This document shows, piece after piece, positions 14,661 through 22,727 of a stretch of 64,000 nt of DNA. The position numbers and the translations under genes were made by a program. The notes beneath the pieces are model-generated. The model had not been told where the DNA came from. It was given only the letters and a program-made list of their open reading frames with translations, and ran no database searches. Location: NCBI RefSeq assembly GCF_000420865.1, contig NZ_ATVT01000012.1, forward strand, positions 61,847 to 125,846, given 5' to 3'. This DNA comes from Butyrivibrio sp. XPD2006. GTDB taxonomy: Bacteria > Bacillota > Clostridia > Lachnospirales > Lachnospiraceae. Each line of letters begins with the position of its first letter. Position 1 is the first letter of the stretch.

Positions 14661-15898
14661 TTGTTACAGCTGTCGCAGTGGGAACCAGGGGAGATGTAAA
14701 TCCTCTGGCAGAGCTTGGCGAGGAAATGACAAAAAGGGGACATGAGTTCCGGATACTGACATCGGAGGCTTTCCGTCCGCTCATAGAAAGTAAAGGCGTG
14801 ACCTTCTTAAGGCTTGATACGGATGCAGATCATGTCATGAAATATATGGTTACAGACTATAAGACTAGCCTTGATTTTGTTAATGGGCTGTTTAAGCTTA
14901 AGAAAGAAAATCCGAGGTTCATGGAGCAGACCATTGATGCTATAAAAGGCTCTGACCTTGTAATGTATGGTACGTGCTCAGCTTTTGCAAGACATGCGGC
15001 TGAGTATCTTGGAATCAAATGTGCAAGATATTTTTACAGTCCGATGGATCCGACCAGACAATACTCGCTTTATACTGATGATTTTAATTCGGACAAAGTG
15101 CTTAAAAGCTATGATGGACTATCGGATGGGATGAGCCTCATGACAATGGTAGCTCTTAATAAATGGAGAAAGAGTGCAGGACTCTCAAAGTGGAAGATAA
15201 GCAGCAGATATACGGAACTTGATGGAAGAAAAGTACTTACTTTTTATCCGACAAGTCCACTCCTTATGCCACTGGATCCTTCATGGGGAGACCATATACA
15301 TGTGACAGGATACTGGTATCACCCGGAAGAGAGTATAAAAGATTATGAAGAACCCAAGGAATTGACGGACTTTTTGACAGCGGGTGAGAAACCGATATTT
15401 GTAGCTTTTGGAAAGGCAGAGTCACCTGAACTTGCGAGACTACAGCTGCTGACATTAGATGCTTTAAAAAAGACCGGAATTCGTGCTGTCGTGCAGGCAT
15501 ACCAGATACCTAAAAAAGACAAGATAAATACTGACAAGTTGTTTTTTATAGATAACGTCCCATATGCTTATATCTTCGGAAAGGTGAGAGCAGTAGTGCA
15601 TCATGGCGGAAACACTACAAATGGTCTGGGACTTAGGGCAGGGCTTCCAACACTGGTGATAGCACTGGCGCTTGACCAGTATTTTTATGGGAGAGTTGAT
15701 CACAAACTCTGTTGTGGACCTAAACCATTGTACATAAGAAAGAGATTATGTACTGCTGAAGAAATCTCAGATGCTCTACAAGACCTGGTCAGCGGGAAAT
15801 ATGATGTTACAACGCAGACTATTTCGGAACTGATAATGAAAGAAAACGGTGTAATGGAGGCTGTTAAAGCAATAGAGGATTATATTTCAGAGGGGTAA
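14657..15898 (+). CDS. GT1-type (UGT/MGT-like) glycosyltransferase
   Basis: A 413-residue GT-B glycosyltransferase. The N-terminus IVTAVAVGTRGDVNPLAELGEEMTKRGHEFRILTSEAF is the classical acceptor-domain start of this family. The C-terminal nucleotide-sugar domain has FVAFGKAESPE, FIDNVPYAYIFGKVRAVVHHGGNTTNGLGLRAGLPTLVIAL and DQYFYGRV, which is the UGT donor signature in slightly altered form. Family members glycosylate small hydrophobic molecules, sterols and macrolides, and IroB C-glucosylates enterobactin. Together with the tailoring methyltransferases it suggests decoration of a small molecule. The start overlaps the upstream gene (ATGA). Confidence 0.85.
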   Translation: MIVTAVAVGTRGDVNPLAELGEEMTKRGHEFRILTSEAFRPLIESKGVTFLRLDTDADHVMKYMVTDYKTSLDFVNGLFKLKKENPRFMEQTIDAIKGSDLVMYGTCSAFARHAAEYLGIKCARYFYSPMDPTRQYSLYTDDFNSDKVLKSYDGLSDGMSLMTMVALNKWRKSAGLSKWKISSRYTELDGRKVLTFYPTSPLLMPLDPSWGDHIHVTGYWYHPEESIKDYEEPKELTDFLTAGEKPIFVAFGKAESPELARLQLLTLDALKKTGIRAVVQAYQIPKKDKINTDKLFFIDNVPYAYIFGKVRAVVHHGGNTTNGLGLRAGLPTLVIALALDQYFYGRVDHKLCCGPKPLYIRKRLCTAEEISDALQDLVSGKYDVTTQTISELIMKENGVMEAVKAIEDYISEG

Positions 15899-15904
15899 AC
15901 GAGT

Positions 15905-16402
15905 ATGCTGTTAACTGTTTTTCTGGCGTTGGTTTTTTGCGTGGCGATTACACTTATGATGTTCTCAGCTGTGGCATTTATTCAGGATAAGAAGTTCTTT
16001 TCTTCAGCACCGAAGGAAGCACAGGCGGTGCTTCGTCATAGAGACAAGGAACTTTTCTATGGGGCGAGGATAATTGGATGGACACTTATGATATTCAGCC
16101 TTCTGATGATACTTGGTGTTGGAGTGATTTCAATCTGGGATGGCTTCAGGAGTGGGTTCACGTTTGGGCAGTTCTTCTTCAGATTTGTTTTTATATTCAC
16201 TGTCTATAAACTCTATGACATGATCTGTTTCGATTACTTTTTGCTGATTAAGTTTCATTTCTTTCAGTTTTATTATCCAGAGGTGGAAAATGTTTATAAG
16301 AATAGGAAGTATGGCTATAACATAAAGAGTCAGTTGCTGAAGCTATTTATAATATTCCCGGCAGCGTCAGCTATTGTGGCCTGGATATGTACATTGTTTT
16401 AA
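15905..16402 (+). CDS. Small integral membrane protein 1 (four-helix family)
   Basis: A 165-residue protein with four predicted transmembrane helices (about residues 2-25, 50-72, 85-107 and 143-163). Between helices three and four it has YKLYDMICFDYFLLIKFHFF, an Asp-x4-Asp pattern. The same spacing recurs in the proteins at 18815 (GLFDRFFIDWYWV), 19328 (GAYDTLFLDWVLF) and 22233 (NIYDGIVIDKIWV). All are 160-168 residues, so they look like paralogues. Function unknown; a membrane partner for the anchored methyltransferases is one idea. It sits six bases after the glycosyltransferase gene. Confidence 0.7.
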   Translation: MLLTVFLALVFCVAITLMMFSAVAFIQDKKFFSSAPKEAQAVLRHRDKELFYGARIIGWTLMIFSLLMILGVGVISIWDGFRSGFTFGQFFFRFVFIFTVYKLYDMICFDYFLLIKFHFFQFYYPEVENVYKNRKYGYNIKSQLLKLFIIFPAASAIVAWICTLF

Positions 16403-16422
16403 GAAACGTGGAGGAGGCAGAT

Positions 16423-17115
16423 ATGTCTGACAGGAAAACTGAGATAAAGAGTGCGTATAAGAGTCTGGGAAAGGCTCACGGCTTTTATGATGGGATGATG
16501 ACCTGCAGTACCTTTATGGGCAGGTTAGTCACAAAACTTGTGTGGAACATGGACAGAGAGGATGCGCTGGAATATCAGGCGAGAGCTTTTGAGATGATAC
16601 CTGCAGACTTTTCAGGGAAACTACTTGAGGTTCCGGTGGGCACCGGTGTCCTTTCAATGCCGGTTTGGAAAACGCTTCCGAACGCAGACATTACATGCCT
16701 TGATTATTCGGAAAACATGATGGCATCTGCATCTCAAAGAGCAGATGAAATGCGGATAAAGAACATAGTATTTAAGCAGGGGGATGTGGGAAATCTTCCT
16801 TTTGAAGACAGTACATTTGATGCGGTTGTTTCGCTGAATGGTTTTCACGCATTCCCGGATAAAGAAGCTGCTTATAAGGAGACATTCAGAGTTCTCAAAC
16901 CAGGTGGCATTTTTACCGGATGCTTTTATGTAGAAGGCGCCAACACACATACTGATAAGATGATAGACAGGTTATACATAAAAAGCGGATTCTTCACAAG
17001 ACCGTTCGAAACAGTAGAGTCTCTGGAGAAGCGACTCAAGGGACTGTACATTGAAGTCAATGTTACAAATGTTGAGAGCATTGCGGTATTCCAGTGCAGA
17101 AAGAAGGAGCTATGA
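16423..17115 (+). CDS. Class I SAM-dependent methyltransferase (UbiE-like)
   Basis: A 230-residue soluble methyltransferase with ATG 16423 after GGAGGAGG. It has motif I as LLEVPVGTGVLSMPVW, where the usual first glycine region is EVPVGTG, motif II ITCLDYSENMM, VFKQGDVGNLPFEDSTFDAVVSLNGFHAF and LKPGGIFTGCFY. This is the UbiE/Coq5-like plan. Proteins with EVPVGTG are common small-molecule methyltransferases in Firmicutes. The stop overlaps the next start by four bases. The acceptor is unknown. Confidence 0.85.
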   Translation: MSDRKTEIKSAYKSLGKAHGFYDGMMTCSTFMGRLVTKLVWNMDREDALEYQARAFEMIPADFSGKLLEVPVGTGVLSMPVWKTLPNADITCLDYSENMMASASQRADEMRIKNIVFKQGDVGNLPFEDSTFDAVVSLNGFHAFPDKEAAYKETFRVLKPGGIFTGCFYVEGANTHTDKMIDRLYIKSGFFTRPFETVESLEKRLKGLYIEVNVTNVESIAVFQCRKKEL

Positions 17116-18050
17116 GCATTAAATATGAGATCCTTAAGCGGGTAGTGAAAGCCGCGGGTTTAAAGAAGATGTGGGATGGAAAAACTGCTGAGGAGATTGT
17201 TGCAGCAAAGAAAAAGGAAAATGCAAAGAACCAGATTCCTGAGCTTAAAGATCCTGAGTTTGATATAGACCGGATCAAGGTGATGGGATTTACGGTGATC
17301 AGGATGAAGCATAAAGCTAAGGCATCTCACGCTAATCTCTTTATCATCGGTGGCGGAATGGTAATGGCACCAAGACCTGACGCTGTCAAGAAAGCACTCC
17401 GTTTTGCCAAGGAAACAGGAGTGGATGTGTACGTGCCTTACTATCCCCTTTGCACGGATTATCCCCTTACCAAAGCATATGCAATGATCCATGAGACATA
17501 TAAAGAGATGCTAAAGGACTATGACGCTGGGAACATCTCGGTTCTAGGTACATCATCAGGCGGTAATCTTGCGCTGGGAATGGTTCCATACATCAATGAC
17601 GGGCATGATGATACACCGATGCCTGGCTATATTCTTGCCATTTCACCCGGAACCTGCGTTGAAACAGATGAAGAGTGGGAGCGGATGCTGAAGCTTAATA
17701 AAAAAGATGTGGCAATTCCGGCAAGCTATATGAGAACCGCTGTGGATATCATGAGACATGGCGATTTGTCAGTTCCTGAATACATGATATGGCTTCAAAA
17801 GGCCGATTTTACCAATTGTCCGCAAGTGACTTTTGTTTATGGCTCCGAAGAAACGTTGTATGCCTGCGCTCCATCTTTCGAAAAAGTTATGCAAAAATAT
17901 GGAGTGGATTATGAGATGATCGTAGGCGAAGGCATGTTCCACTGCTATCCGGCATTCCCAATAGTGAAAGAGGCCAAGGAAGGCTGGGATAAGATGGTGG
18001 ATTTAATCAGAAATACTACAAAACAGGGGAGTATAAAAAATGCAATTTGA
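17112..18050 (+). CDS. Alpha/beta hydrolase 3 (hormone-sensitive-lipase type)
   Basis: A 312-residue protein starting at ATG 17112, which overlaps the upstream stop as ATGA (a GTG at 17094 is an alternative). It has the HSL-family landmarks: the glycine-rich oxyanion loop LFIIGGGMVMAPRPD, VYVPYYPLCTDYPLTKAYAMIHETYKEML, the elbow GTSSGGNLALG, an acidic position in FVYGSEETLYA, and a late GMFHCYPAF that supplies the histidine. HSL-type esterases act on short-chain esters. The protein overlaps the next hydrolase gene by 11 bases. Confidence 0.85.
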   Translation: MSIKYEILKRVVKAAGLKKMWDGKTAEEIVAAKKKENAKNQIPELKDPEFDIDRIKVMGFTVIRMKHKAKASHANLFIIGGGMVMAPRPDAVKKALRFAKETGVDVYVPYYPLCTDYPLTKAYAMIHETYKEMLKDYDAGNISVLGTSSGGNLALGMVPYINDGHDDTPMPGYILAISPGTCVETDEEWERMLKLNKKDVAIPASYMRTAVDIMRHGDLSVPEYMIWLQKADFTNCPQVTFVYGSEETLYACAPSFEKVMQKYGVDYEMIVGEGMFHCYPAFPIVKEAKEGWDKMVDLIRNTTKQGSIKNAI

Positions 18051-18807
18051 AGAAATTGGGAATATGTCAGGAAAGACGCTTATGCTGCTTCCCGGGACAT
18101 GCTGTGACTGGCAGACAAACTTTGGAACAGTAATCGATAGGTTATCAGAGAAATATCATCTTATATGCGTGAACTATGATGGGTTTGATGGAAGTGATGG
18201 TATCTTTCCTGATATGATTACGGTAACAGAGAAAATCGAGAAATATATCTGTGAGAAGCATAATGGCAGGCTTGATGGAGCTATTGGATCTTCTCTTGGT
18301 TCAAGTTTTGTGGGTCAGCTTGTTATGAGAAAGAACGTGCATATAGATCATGCTATCTTTGGCAGTCCTGACCTTGATCAGAGCGGGCCGGTATCAGCAA
18401 AACTCCAGTCAATGCTTGTTGTGCCTCTTTTAACAAGCTTTACAGGCAGTGAAAAGAAACGGAATAAATCCAAAGAAAAGCTGAAAAAAATCTTTGAAAT
18501 GGATGATGAAAATGCTGAGAAATTCATGAACTGTTTTTCCAAGTTTAATCCCCGGTCCATAAAGAATGAGTATTACACAGACCTCCTGACCCATCTTAGG
18601 GATGATATCAATGTTGAACATACAAGAGCTCATTTTATCTATGCCAACAAAATGGGTGAGAAGTATCTTGAACGCTATAAGAAGTACTTCCATGATCCTG
18701 ACATCAGAGAGTTCAACATGCAGCATGAGCAGTGGCTGTTCGGTGGGAAAGAATACGCAGAACCTGTGCTGAAAGCTATAGATGAATTTATGGTAATGAC
18801 AGTTTGA
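18040..18807 (+). CDS. Alpha/beta hydrolase 4
   Basis: A 255-residue hydrolase of the same small type as those at 12724 and 22728: TLMLLPGTCCDWQTNF, KYHLICVNYDGFDGSDG, elbow GSSLGSSF, and a late acidic residue in YANKMGEKYLER. The C-terminal histidine is probably in MQHEQWLFGG. It replaces the canonical GxSxGG with GSSLGSS, so the oxyanion geometry may differ. The start lies within the end of the previous gene. Substrate unknown. Confidence 0.8.
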   Translation: MQFEEIGNMSGKTLMLLPGTCCDWQTNFGTVIDRLSEKYHLICVNYDGFDGSDGIFPDMITVTEKIEKYICEKHNGRLDGAIGSSLGSSFVGQLVMRKNVHIDHAIFGSPDLDQSGPVSAKLQSMLVVPLLTSFTGSEKKRNKSKEKLKKIFEMDDENAEKFMNCFSKFNPRSIKNEYYTDLLTHLRDDINVEHTRAHFIYANKMGEKYLERYKKYFHDPDIREFNMQHEQWLFGGKEYAEPVLKAIDEFMVMTV

Positions 18808-18814
18808 GGGTAAT

Positions 18815-19309
18815 ATGGGGGTGACTATGGTTCTAATATTAGAGTGCATTGTGGTTTGCTTTATACTATTTCTCCCCTGTGTAGTTGTTATAGCAAATGG
18901 AACAGAACAGGGAGCTTTTTTATATGAAAAAGATGTACAGGATCGCGTCGTAGAGATGGGACTTATAACAAAGTCACAGATCGATAAGAATTGTAAATTA
19001 TTCAAGATAGGCACACTTACAGTGATGATTGCTTTTGTGCTGTGGTCAGTTTATGGCATCAATGGAGCAAGAGGATTTATAGTGCCATTTCTCCAAATAT
19101 ATGCTATGACAATGGCAGAAGGACTATTCGATAGATTCTTTATTGATTGGTATTGGGTGGAGCATACAAAAGCCTGGACGATTCCGGGAACCGAAGATCT
19201 AAGGCCTTACATCCCCAAAAAGACGAAGATTGTGAAGTGGCTGATTACGATTGTAGGCAATCCTATTATTGCAGCTGTACTGGCAGGGATTATGATGGTC
19301 GTATTATGA
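18815..19309 (+). CDS. Small integral membrane protein 2 (four-helix family)
   Basis: A 164-residue protein (ATG 18815; 18827 possible). Four transmembrane helices are visible with the family signature EGLFDRFFIDWYWVEHTKAWTIPGTEDL. It also has LYEKDVQDRVVEMGLITKSQI before helix two, closely resembling FYPKAVQERAIDIGFITKETM in the protein at 22233. These two are therefore the closest pair among the four paralogues. No catalytic motif is visible. Confidence 0.72.
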   Translation: MGVTMVLILECIVVCFILFLPCVVVIANGTEQGAFLYEKDVQDRVVEMGLITKSQIDKNCKLFKIGTLTVMIAFVLWSVYGINGARGFIVPFLQIYAMTMAEGLFDRFFIDWYWVEHTKAWTIPGTEDLRPYIPKKTKIVKWLITIVGNPIIAAVLAGIMMVVL

Positions 19310-19327
19310 GGGAGGGAAGCAGGTAAC

Positions 19328-19834
19328 ATGGTTTGGTATGTATTGGTAATTGAGGCGATAGTATTTGCAGTATTATTTACAACAATTCTTTTTGTGTCTT
19401 TTCATGGGGAAAAAATATACAGTCCGGCATGTATCCATAATTACCCGCCTGATATTCAAGAAGAATACTTCAAAACACATGAAAGAGTGGATGTTTCATA
19501 TAAATCAAAAAAGGTAGTACTGGCGAAGTCCTGTGGAATAATCATGTTTACAGTTATTCTTACCATATGCGCGAAGCTTGCCGGGGCAGTTACATTTGGG
19601 CAGGGATTCGCGATCGCTTTTGGACTCATGGTATGGATTGGAGCCTATGACACACTCTTTCTGGACTGGGTGCTATTTGCAAATATGAAAATGTTCAGGC
19701 TGGAAGGAACAGAGCACATGGACAAGGCTTACCATCAGAAGTGGTTTCATTTAAAAGGTGCTATATTCCCAGGGCTGTTGTTTGCACTGATTCCGGCAGC
19801 GATTGTAGGACTGTTCATAAGTTTGATGGGTTGA
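19328..19834 (+). CDS. Small integral membrane protein 3 (four-helix family)
   Basis: A 168-residue four-helix protein with ATG 19328 after GGGAGGGAAGCAGG. The signature is GAYDTLFLDWVLFANMKMFRLEGTEHMD. Before the second helix it has DIQEEYFKTHERVDVSYKSKK, a diverged form of the VQxRxxxxGxIT segment seen in its paralogues. It is the last gene of the long first operon; a gap with operator C follows. Confidence 0.7.
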   Translation: MVWYVLVIEAIVFAVLFTTILFVSFHGEKIYSPACIHNYPPDIQEEYFKTHERVDVSYKSKKVVLAKSCGIIMFTVILTICAKLAGAVTFGQGFAIAFGLMVWIGAYDTLFLDWVLFANMKMFRLEGTEHMDKAYHQKWFHLKGAIFPGLLFALIPAAIVGLFISLMG

Positions 19835-19967
19835 ATAAGAAAAGAGCTTTGATTAAGTGGTAAGCCAGGAACAGAGCATGAAACATGTGGGTACAAGAAC
19901 GCTTGGGGAAAAGAGCTTTATGTATGATCTTGTAAGAGAAAAATGAAATGATAAATTTTTGAGAAAA

Positions 19968-19983
19968 GTTAGCAACAACTAAC
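19968..19983 (+). promoter_or_regulatory. Operator C
   Basis: GTTAGCAACAACTAAC, the 6-4-6 palindrome, followed directly by AT to give TAACAT as in promoters A and E. It lies 68 bases upstream of the gene at 20052 and within the 217-base gap after the first operon. It probably controls a second transcription unit. Confidence 0.6.
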
Positions 19984-20051
19984 ATTAAGTAGTATCATGA
20001 AGTATAGTAAGTAAAAGATTGGGGATAAAGAAGTGACGGAGAGCAGTCTGT

Positions 20052-20639
20052 ATGAGCAATACTCTTAAAAAATCTTCTATATTTAAGCGTTTTTATTCGG
20101 AATTGGCTGAGAAATACGGAAAAGCTAAGGCAAAAGATATATGGGATTATGCTGAAGAGGAGTTTTCCAGATTAAAGAATGCTGAACCATCCGCAGATAA
20201 GGCGAGTGTGTCATATGTCTTTCCGGCAGTAGCACTGTATCGTTCAGTTGAGCATTTCTATCCCGGAGAAGCTTTGGCTGTTACAAGAGGCTTTGGAACA
20301 AAGATGGGACGCAGACTACAAGGTATCTTTAGCAAGATTACTGCTTTTCCGGGCATTCCTTCACTCATGTGGAAGAGGATGGATAGAATTGCTGCAAAAC
20401 TGAGCGATGGATATGAAATAAAGAACCTTAAAGTTACCAAAGAACAGTGCTTCATGGATGTGGTAAGCTGTCCTCTTTATGATAAGGCACGGGAACTTGG
20501 GACTCCGGAAGCTGTTCAGATGATCTGCTGCATGGATAAAGAATACATGAACGGCTTCAGGGGAGTTGATTATAAACGGACTAAATCAGTGGCTGAAGGT
20601 GATGACTGTTGTGACTACAGGCTCACAAAGTCGTTGTAA
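20052..20639 (+). CDS. ATC-hydrolase-family protein 3
   Basis: A 195-residue protein starting at ATG 20052. It shows the clearest ATC-hydrolase core of the three: CFMDVVSCPLYDKARELGTPEAVQMICCMDKEYMNGFRGVDYKRTKSVAEGDDCCDYRL, with the SCPL cysteine, the CxxD pair and the terminal CCDY. The N-terminal half is helical. As the paralogue nearest the family consensus, it is the best candidate for the canonical ring-opening or amide-type hydrolysis. It is preceded by operator C and followed by operator D, so it may be a single-gene unit. Confidence 0.78.
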   Translation: MSNTLKKSSIFKRFYSELAEKYGKAKAKDIWDYAEEEFSRLKNAEPSADKASVSYVFPAVALYRSVEHFYPGEALAVTRGFGTKMGRRLQGIFSKITAFPGIPSLMWKRMDRIAAKLSDGYEIKNLKVTKEQCFMDVVSCPLYDKARELGTPEAVQMICCMDKEYMNGFRGVDYKRTKSVAEGDDCCDYRLTKSL

Positions 20640-20679
20640 AGGCTATAGACATGAGAGAAAGAGAATGCTATGATTTAGA

Positions 20680-20695
20680 GTTAGCATAAGCTAAC
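20680..20695 (+). promoter_or_regulatory. Operator D
   Basis: GTTAGCATAAGCTAAC, a 6-4-6 palindrome, 7-15 bases upstream of the AAAAGGAGGAG ribosome site of the gene at 20718. Being so close to the ribosome site it may also affect translation if transcribed. Confidence 0.65.
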
Positions 20696-20717
20696 GTTTT
20701 AAAAGGAGGAGTGGACA

Positions 20718-21497
20718 ATGGAACTTACTTTTGGTGATGTACAGGAAACAGCTCTTATTCCACTTGCGATAAAGGCAAGTGAGACAGCAAGATCTAATGC
20801 CAGGATAATTGATCTTAAGGCTAAAGAGATCATTGATGCGCTTGGAGTTGACGTTAGTAAATACGATCCCTTTTTATCACATGAGGGTGTAGTGGCTAGA
20901 ACAATACTATACAGAAATGAGTTGAAGCGGCTTATCAGTAAATATCCGGATGCACTCTGCATAAATCTTGGATGTGGTTTTGATGATAAGTTCTTGCAGG
21001 TAGACAATGGCAAGATCACGTGGTTTGATGTGGATCTTCCGGATCAGATAGAGAAGAGACGTAAAGTGTACTCTGACAGGGACAGGTGCACAATGCTCGA
21101 TGGGAGTGCGCTTGACGGAGAATGGACAAGGAAACTTCCTAAGCGAGAAATGACCATCGTGGTTATGGAAGGAGTCCTTGAATACTTTTCCAAAGACCAG
21201 GTAAAGACATGCATCAACATGCTTTGTGACAGCTTCGAACATGGATATCTTCTTGCGGAGCTTCATTCTCCGTTCCTTGAAAAGAATGGTAGCCATCACG
21301 ATGCTGTGAAACATACTAATGCTTCTTTCGGCTGGGGAACAAAGTCAGGCCGTGAATATCTGGATCTTGAACCAAGAATGAGCCTTGTGTCTGAGACGAA
21401 TTATAACGAAGAAATGAAGAAATACTCAATACGCGGAAAACTTTTTGCTATCGTTGGAAAGAACATCAACAACAGACTGGCAGTATTTAAATGGTAA
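20718..21497 (+). CDS. SAM-dependent O-methyltransferase, LCM/PPM-type (PF04072-like) 1
   Basis: A 259-residue protein with a strong AAAAGGAGGAG site before ATG 20718. It has the layout of leucine carboxyl methyltransferase-like enzymes: TALIPLAIKASETARSNARIIDLKAKEII, VVARTILYRNELKRLISKYPDALCINLGCGFDDKF, then WFDVDLPDQIEKRR and VVMEGVLEYFSKDQV. These enzymes methylate carboxylates or small-molecule hydroxyls and are often found in secondary-metabolite clusters. A second member of the same family is at 23734. It is followed by the six-helix membrane protein gene. Confidence 0.85.
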   Translation: MELTFGDVQETALIPLAIKASETARSNARIIDLKAKEIIDALGVDVSKYDPFLSHEGVVARTILYRNELKRLISKYPDALCINLGCGFDDKFLQVDNGKITWFDVDLPDQIEKRRKVYSDRDRCTMLDGSALDGEWTRKLPKREMTIVVMEGVLEYFSKDQVKTCINMLCDSFEHGYLLAELHSPFLEKNGSHHDAVKHTNASFGWGTKSGREYLDLEPRMSLVSETNYNEEMKKYSIRGKLFAIVGKNINNRLAVFKW

Positions 21498-21516
21498 AGC
21501 ATTAAGGGCGGAATGT

Positions 21517-22236
21517 ATGGATAAGTTTAATGACATCGAAATTGATGACAAGTTAGACTGGAACAGGATAGAGAAGCTTATGCGGATAGGCATATTTGCC
21601 GCATGCATGGTGCTTGTGGGAGATGTGCTTATAGGTTATGGGATGCATGATTCCTCTAAAACAGGTATGGAATGGTTCTTGTCAGCATATTTGCAATTAT
21701 CGGATACCAGAATGTTTTGGTCAGCATTTCTGGGATTCATAGGTATTCCGCTTGAGGCACTTTGCTATTTTGGAGTGTACAGGCTGATTGTTCCTAAATC
21801 ACAGAAATATGCTCATCTTTATAGAACAGGAATACTTGGGGTATTGGCTTTCGCGGGATGTGGAGTGCATGTCCCGTGTTTGTCCACATGCTTCTTTTAC
21901 AAGTATATGAACGATGCTGCCCCGGAGATTGCAGTAGATGCAGCAGTGAAATTTGGTAAATACTTTCTTTTGCCGGGAATGATAGTGTTCTTTCTATTCT
22001 GGATCATCCAACATGTGGCACATATTGCAGCATTCACAAAAGGGCTGACTCCATATCCTAAATGGTGCTGGATATTCTGTCCTGCGGTAGGAATGGCCGC
22101 AGTCATGCTGTTTAAGGTCCTTCCTGAATCAGAAGTTCGCAATGCTATTACTGCTGCTTGGATCAGTATAGGGAATTTGTGGATGTTTGTTGGACTTTTG
22201 ATTATGGCGAAGAAAGTCAAGGTTGGAGACAGATGA
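21517..22236 (+). CDS. Six-helix integral membrane protein (DUF6796-like)
   Basis: A 239-residue protein. ATG 21517 is chosen as the first start after the previous stop; the open frame upstream lies inside that gene. About six transmembrane helices follow a short soluble N-terminus, with GFIGIPLEALCYFGVYRLI, WIIQHVAHIAAFTKG and the C-terminal GNLWMFVGLLIMAKK. The family name is from memory of topology and phrases and is tentative. A fossil C-terminus of a second copy is at 12662. The stop overlaps the next start (ATGA). Function unknown. Confidence 0.65.
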   Translation: MDKFNDIEIDDKLDWNRIEKLMRIGIFAACMVLVGDVLIGYGMHDSSKTGMEWFLSAYLQLSDTRMFWSAFLGFIGIPLEALCYFGVYRLIVPKSQKYAHLYRTGILGVLAFAGCGVHVPCLSTCFFYKYMNDAAPEIAVDAAVKFGKYFLLPGMIVFFLFWIIQHVAHIAAFTKGLTPYPKWCWIFCPAVGMAAVMLFKVLPESEVRNAITAAWISIGNLWMFVGLLIMAKKVKVGDR

Positions 22237-22715
22237 TTATTCTGATACAGATGGTTTTATTCTGCCTGCTTTTTACTGCGATGGTCATGTACGCGGTAAG
22301 AGGGGGCGCTATTGATGGATTGTATTTCTATCCGAAAGCAGTACAGGAAAGGGCTATAGATATAGGCTTTATAACAAAAGAAACTATGCAGAAAAAGCGC
22401 AAGGTCTTCATGACAGAGTTTTACATAGTAATGCTGACAGCGCTTGTACTCATTATCGGATTATGGAACAGAGTCTCTGATTTCAAAACGGCATATTTAC
22501 AGGCTCTGCTATTTCTTGAAGTAATGAATATCTATGATGGTATTGTCATAGACAAGATCTGGGTTGGACATAGCAGGTTTTGGATCTTGCCTGGCTGTGA
22601 AGATATTCCATTTGTTCAGACCTGGGGCCAGGTTTTGAAAAAAAGAAGCTTGCTGGCAATGATATGGATAGCAGGAGCTGCTATAGTTGCAGGGATTGTG
22701 GTGTTTTTGTTTTGA
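22233..22715 (+). CDS. Small integral membrane protein 4 (four-helix family)
   Basis: A 160-residue protein with ATG 22233 overlapping the upstream stop. It has four transmembrane helices, FYPKAVQERAIDIGFITKETM after helix one and NIYDGIVIDKIWVGHSRFWILPGCEDI in the third-to-fourth loop, the two family signatures. It is closest to the protein at 18815. Its pairing with the six-helix protein, and the fossil of that pair at 12662, suggest the two once moved as a unit. Confidence 0.72.
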   Translation: MIILIQMVLFCLLFTAMVMYAVRGGAIDGLYFYPKAVQERAIDIGFITKETMQKKRKVFMTEFYIVMLTALVLIIGLWNRVSDFKTAYLQALLFLEVMNIYDGIVIDKIWVGHSRFWILPGCEDIPFVQTWGQVLKKRSLLAMIWIAGAAIVAGIVVFLF

Positions 22716-22727
22716 AAGGGAAATGAG

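Noticed and set aside
19878..19946. Short plus-strand frame of 22 codons (MKHVGTRTLGEKS...) upstream of operator C
   Set aside because: It faintly recalls a GNAT N-terminus but is too short and has no clear ribosome site; it may be debris.
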